Assembly (NCBI RefSeq): GCF_030408555.1
Contig: NZ_CP047048.1
Coordinates: 1,922,001-1,986,000, forward strand
Source: Corynebacterium aurimucosum
GTDB taxonomy: Bacteria; Actinomycetota; Actinomycetes; Mycobacteriales; Mycobacteriaceae
DNA: 64,000 bases
Reading direction: 5' to 3'
The position numbers and the translations under genes are program-made. Positions 63,226-64,000 of the stretch are shown here, piece by piece. The notes beneath the pieces were generated by a model. It saw only the letters and a list, made by a program, of their open reading frames with translations. It had not been told where the DNA came from and ran no database searches. The stretch's first letter is position 1, and each line of letters starts with the position of its first letter.

Positions 63226-64000
63226 TTAAAGCTTGGAATATAAATCCTTATACTTCTGTCCGTTCGCTTTCCAACTACGACCTGCGGCGAAGCGACGAGC
63301 TTCCCGACTAACGGCAGGCATGTTTTCCAACAAACGCGTGAGTTCTTGTGCGTTGCCAGCTTCGAAATATTGTGCATGCCCGCCTGTGACCTCCCTTAAC
63401 GCCGGAAGGTCCGAGGCGATCACAGGAATTCCCAGTGCCTGGGCCTTCAGCGATTTAAGCGGGGTAACTAGCCTCGTCACTTCAGAGTCAATCCTAGGAA
63501 CGACGAAAATATCCATAGCCGCATACCAGTCAAGAATCTCCTCCTGCCCCACTCTGCCAGGAAAGATCACTCGGTCCTCTATTCCAAACTGACGGGCCAA
63601 TTGCTTTAACCTTGGCAAATCATCGCCATCACCCACTATCAACAAAACTGGTCGGTTGTTAGCCGCAGCCCCTGCCTCGATCAATGTCTCTATGCCTTCA
63701 TAAGCGACTACGGAAGTAACTATTCCTACGACCCTTTTTCCTTCCAGTCCCAACGATTTGCGCACCCACGAAGAGCCAGTCTCAAAAAGGTGTATCTTCT
63801 CGTCTAATGCATTCGGAATAACTGATATATTTTCGTTACGGAGACCGCGCGCTTTTAACGCGGCTCTTTGAGTCTCACTGAGCAAAACTACCCCACCAGC
63901 GGCATTCATTGCTCTGATTTCCTGTGCCTGTGAGCACCTATATTTATCAGAATGTCGCGCCATGCTCTGAAGCGGTTCAGGCAGTTTACTTAGCCAAGTT
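63226..64000 (-). CDS. GT4-family glycosyltransferase, 5' end beyond window
   Basis: The C-terminal 258 residues of a GT-B transferase. The linker VVLLSETQRAALKARGL is followed by the donor domain: RPVLLIVGDGDDLPRLKQL, FPGRVGQEEILDWYAAMDIFVVPR and TPLKSLKAQALGIPVIASDLPALREV, the GT4 pattern with the acidic residue replaced (K-A-Q-A instead of E-A-M). The frame is open through 64000, so the ATG at 63963 is not the start. It converges with the Wzt gene. Confidence 0.85.
   Translation of the reverse strand, partial: TWLSKLPEPLQSMARHSDKYRCSQAQEIRAMNAAGGVVLLSETQRAALKARGLRNENISVIPNALDEKIHLFETGSSWVRKSLGLEGKRVVGIVTSVVAYEGIETLIEAGAAANNRPVLLIVGDGDDLPRLKQLARQFGIEDRVIFPGRVGQEEILDWYAAMDIFVVPRIDSEVTRLVTPLKSLKAQALGIPVIASDLPALREVTGGHAQYFEAGNAQELTRLLENMPAVSREARRFAAGRSWKANGQKYKDLYSKL

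Overview
The window is chromosomal DNA of a high-GC Gram-positive bacterium, almost certainly a Corynebacterium. This rests on gene content and order: glnA2-glnE, an RNase H/phosphoglycerate-mutase fusion next to a zinc-ribbon protein and a Nif3 protein, a homodimeric-type aceE divergent from a DUF3052 gene, an ACP-NagD pair, and a MscCG-type channel with the extra C-terminal membrane segment typical of the genus. Many genes start 6-7 bases after a TANNNT box, which suggests the leaderless transcripts common in corynebacteria. The species cannot be fixed from the sequence alone.

Bases 1-16.5 kb and 18.7-31.6 kb are housekeeping backbone. They hold nitrogen assimilation (glnA2, glnE), a CYTH/CHAD protein, a galactokinase-like GHMP kinase, an RNB exoribonuclease, RNase P RNA, rnhA/phosphatase-zinc ribbon-nif3, a low-molecular-weight phosphatase, a SURF1 protein, pyruvate dehydrogenase E1, an alpha/beta hydrolase facing an ACP-HAD pair, a serine hydrolase, an excalibur protein, and a mechanosensitive channel-solute-binding protein-TRIC channel cluster. 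At 16.5-18.7 kb an IS3-family element, a resolvase fragment and a tRNA-Val mark a recombination hot spot.

Bases 31.6-48 kb are an accessory, defence-like island. It contains a Panacea/SocA antitoxin with a small partner, an overcoming-nuclease-type AAA ATPase, a PIN/HTH pair split by a complete IS481 element with a 15-bp target duplication, a TOTE-type primase-helicase, an unrecognised two-gene operon, and a pair made of a coiled-coil membrane protein and an Mrr-like endonuclease. IS481 and IS3 fossils and a decayed amino-acid permease lie between them.

Bases 48.5-64 kb are an AT-richer surface-polysaccharide locus. It has two nucleotide-sugar dehydrogenases (one WecC-like), four to five GT-B glycosyltransferases, an SGNH and an alpha/beta hydrolase that could modify the glycan, and a Wzm/Wzt-type ABC exporter. 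Together they suggest an exported heteropolysaccharide containing uronic acids. The last glycosyltransferase runs off the window end.
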